The translations under genes were made by a program, and so were the position numbers. From Auanema rhodensis (lineage: Eukaryota; Nematoda; Chromadorea; Rhabditida; Rhabditidae), in NCBI GenBank assembly GCA_964057225.1, contig OZ059896.1, forward strand, positions 11,222,001 through 11,286,000: a stretch of DNA of 64,000 nucleotides. The letters run 5' to 3'. The notes beneath the pieces were generated by a model. The model saw only the letters and a program-made list of their open reading frames with translations. It was not told the origin of the DNA and ran no database searches. Of this stretch, positions 63,781 through 64,000 are shown piece by piece (positions within the stretch are counted from its first letter, which is position 1; each line of letters opens with the position of its first letter).

Positions 63781-64000
63781 TTAAACGTTTAATAATTGCT
63801 CTGAGCTTTCTCGTCCTGTTTCTCTCTGTTTGGATAAATCCCTTCTTCTGAAAAAAATTCTCATTAGATATCAATATACTATGTATTATTAACCTATATG
63901 AAATATAAGTTATTGCGATAAAGCCGATTACAAAAATAATAGAAGCAACAAGGTAAAAATTATAATCTAAAAAAAAAGTCAATTTTAGGTTATATTCAAT
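63781..64000 (-). CDS. 3' end of a small single-span membrane protein (partial)
   Basis: The window ends inside this gene. Two exons can be joined: one behind TTTTTTTTAG encodes YNFYLVASIIFVIGFIAITY, a clear membrane span. After a 45-base intron the last exon gives SYRRRDLSKQRETGRESSEQ and ends LLNV with a stop at 63781-63783. A strongly basic stretch follows the hydrophobic segment, typical of a membrane anchor with a cytosolic tail. Reading through the intron gives a longer alternative end at about 63719. Family not recognised from this piece. Confidence 0.5.

Overview
The window looks like nematode nuclear DNA. It is strongly AT-rich. Most coding introns are about 40-50 bases long and end in TTTCAG or TTTTAG. 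Several start codons sit a few bases behind a splice acceptor that has no upstream exon, as expected for spliced-leader trans-splicing. Genes of one strand are packed into runs that look like nematode operons. An insulin-like peptide of the four-disulfide kind and a secreted C6-domain protein also point to nematodes. I cannot name the species.

Left part (1-10.0 kb): AT-rich DNA with an insulin-like peptide gene (2933-3516), a CES-2/PAR-like bZIP gene (6336-7350), then the GC-rich promoter and 5' UTR of a RhoA orthologue (CDS 10028-10835). A urocanate hydratase with unusually long introns occupies 11251-18681 on the minus strand.

Minus-strand run, 19.2-29.4 kb, in transcription order: TIMM10B/Tim9b, exosome RRP41, a FASTK-family mitochondrial RNA protein, a RING-type protein, BRK1 (WAVE complex), NDUFA6 (complex I), COQ3, and Rab GDI. 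Gaps are about 120-260 bases, usually with AATAAA followed by an acceptor. At two places the spacing collapses: BRK1 and NDUFA6 overlap at TAATG, and TIMM10B and RRP41 are separated only by an intron-like 40-mer. Four of the eight products belong to mitochondrial import, respiration or ubiquinone synthesis, and a fifth (FASTK-like) is probably mitochondrial.

Plus strand, 29.7-33 kb: an intronless SAC3D1-like gene and PWP1. From 33.0 to 37.0 kb the DNA is scrambled. It holds an almost identical second copy of the PWP1 3' half with an internal deletion, two fragments of one unidentified gene, a mariner-type transposase fragment, and a Polinton-type DNA polymerase B fragment. The last two lie between imperfect inverted repeats.

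After about 3 kb of apparently non-coding DNA come a high-affinity choline transporter (40043-42795), the secreted C6-domain protein (minus, 44203-45023), and a poorly defined disordered-protein gene (46338-47541).

A second minus-strand run, 47.6-60.1 kb, is in order methionyl-tRNA synthetase, ESF1, cohesin SMC1, and a small multi-pass membrane protein. Across a 0.9 kb divergent gap lies a KIAA2013-family membrane protein (61017-63419). The window ends in the 3' end of a small single-span membrane protein on the minus strand.

Gene models were spliced by hand. Gene identities are mostly secure, but individual exon borders may be off.
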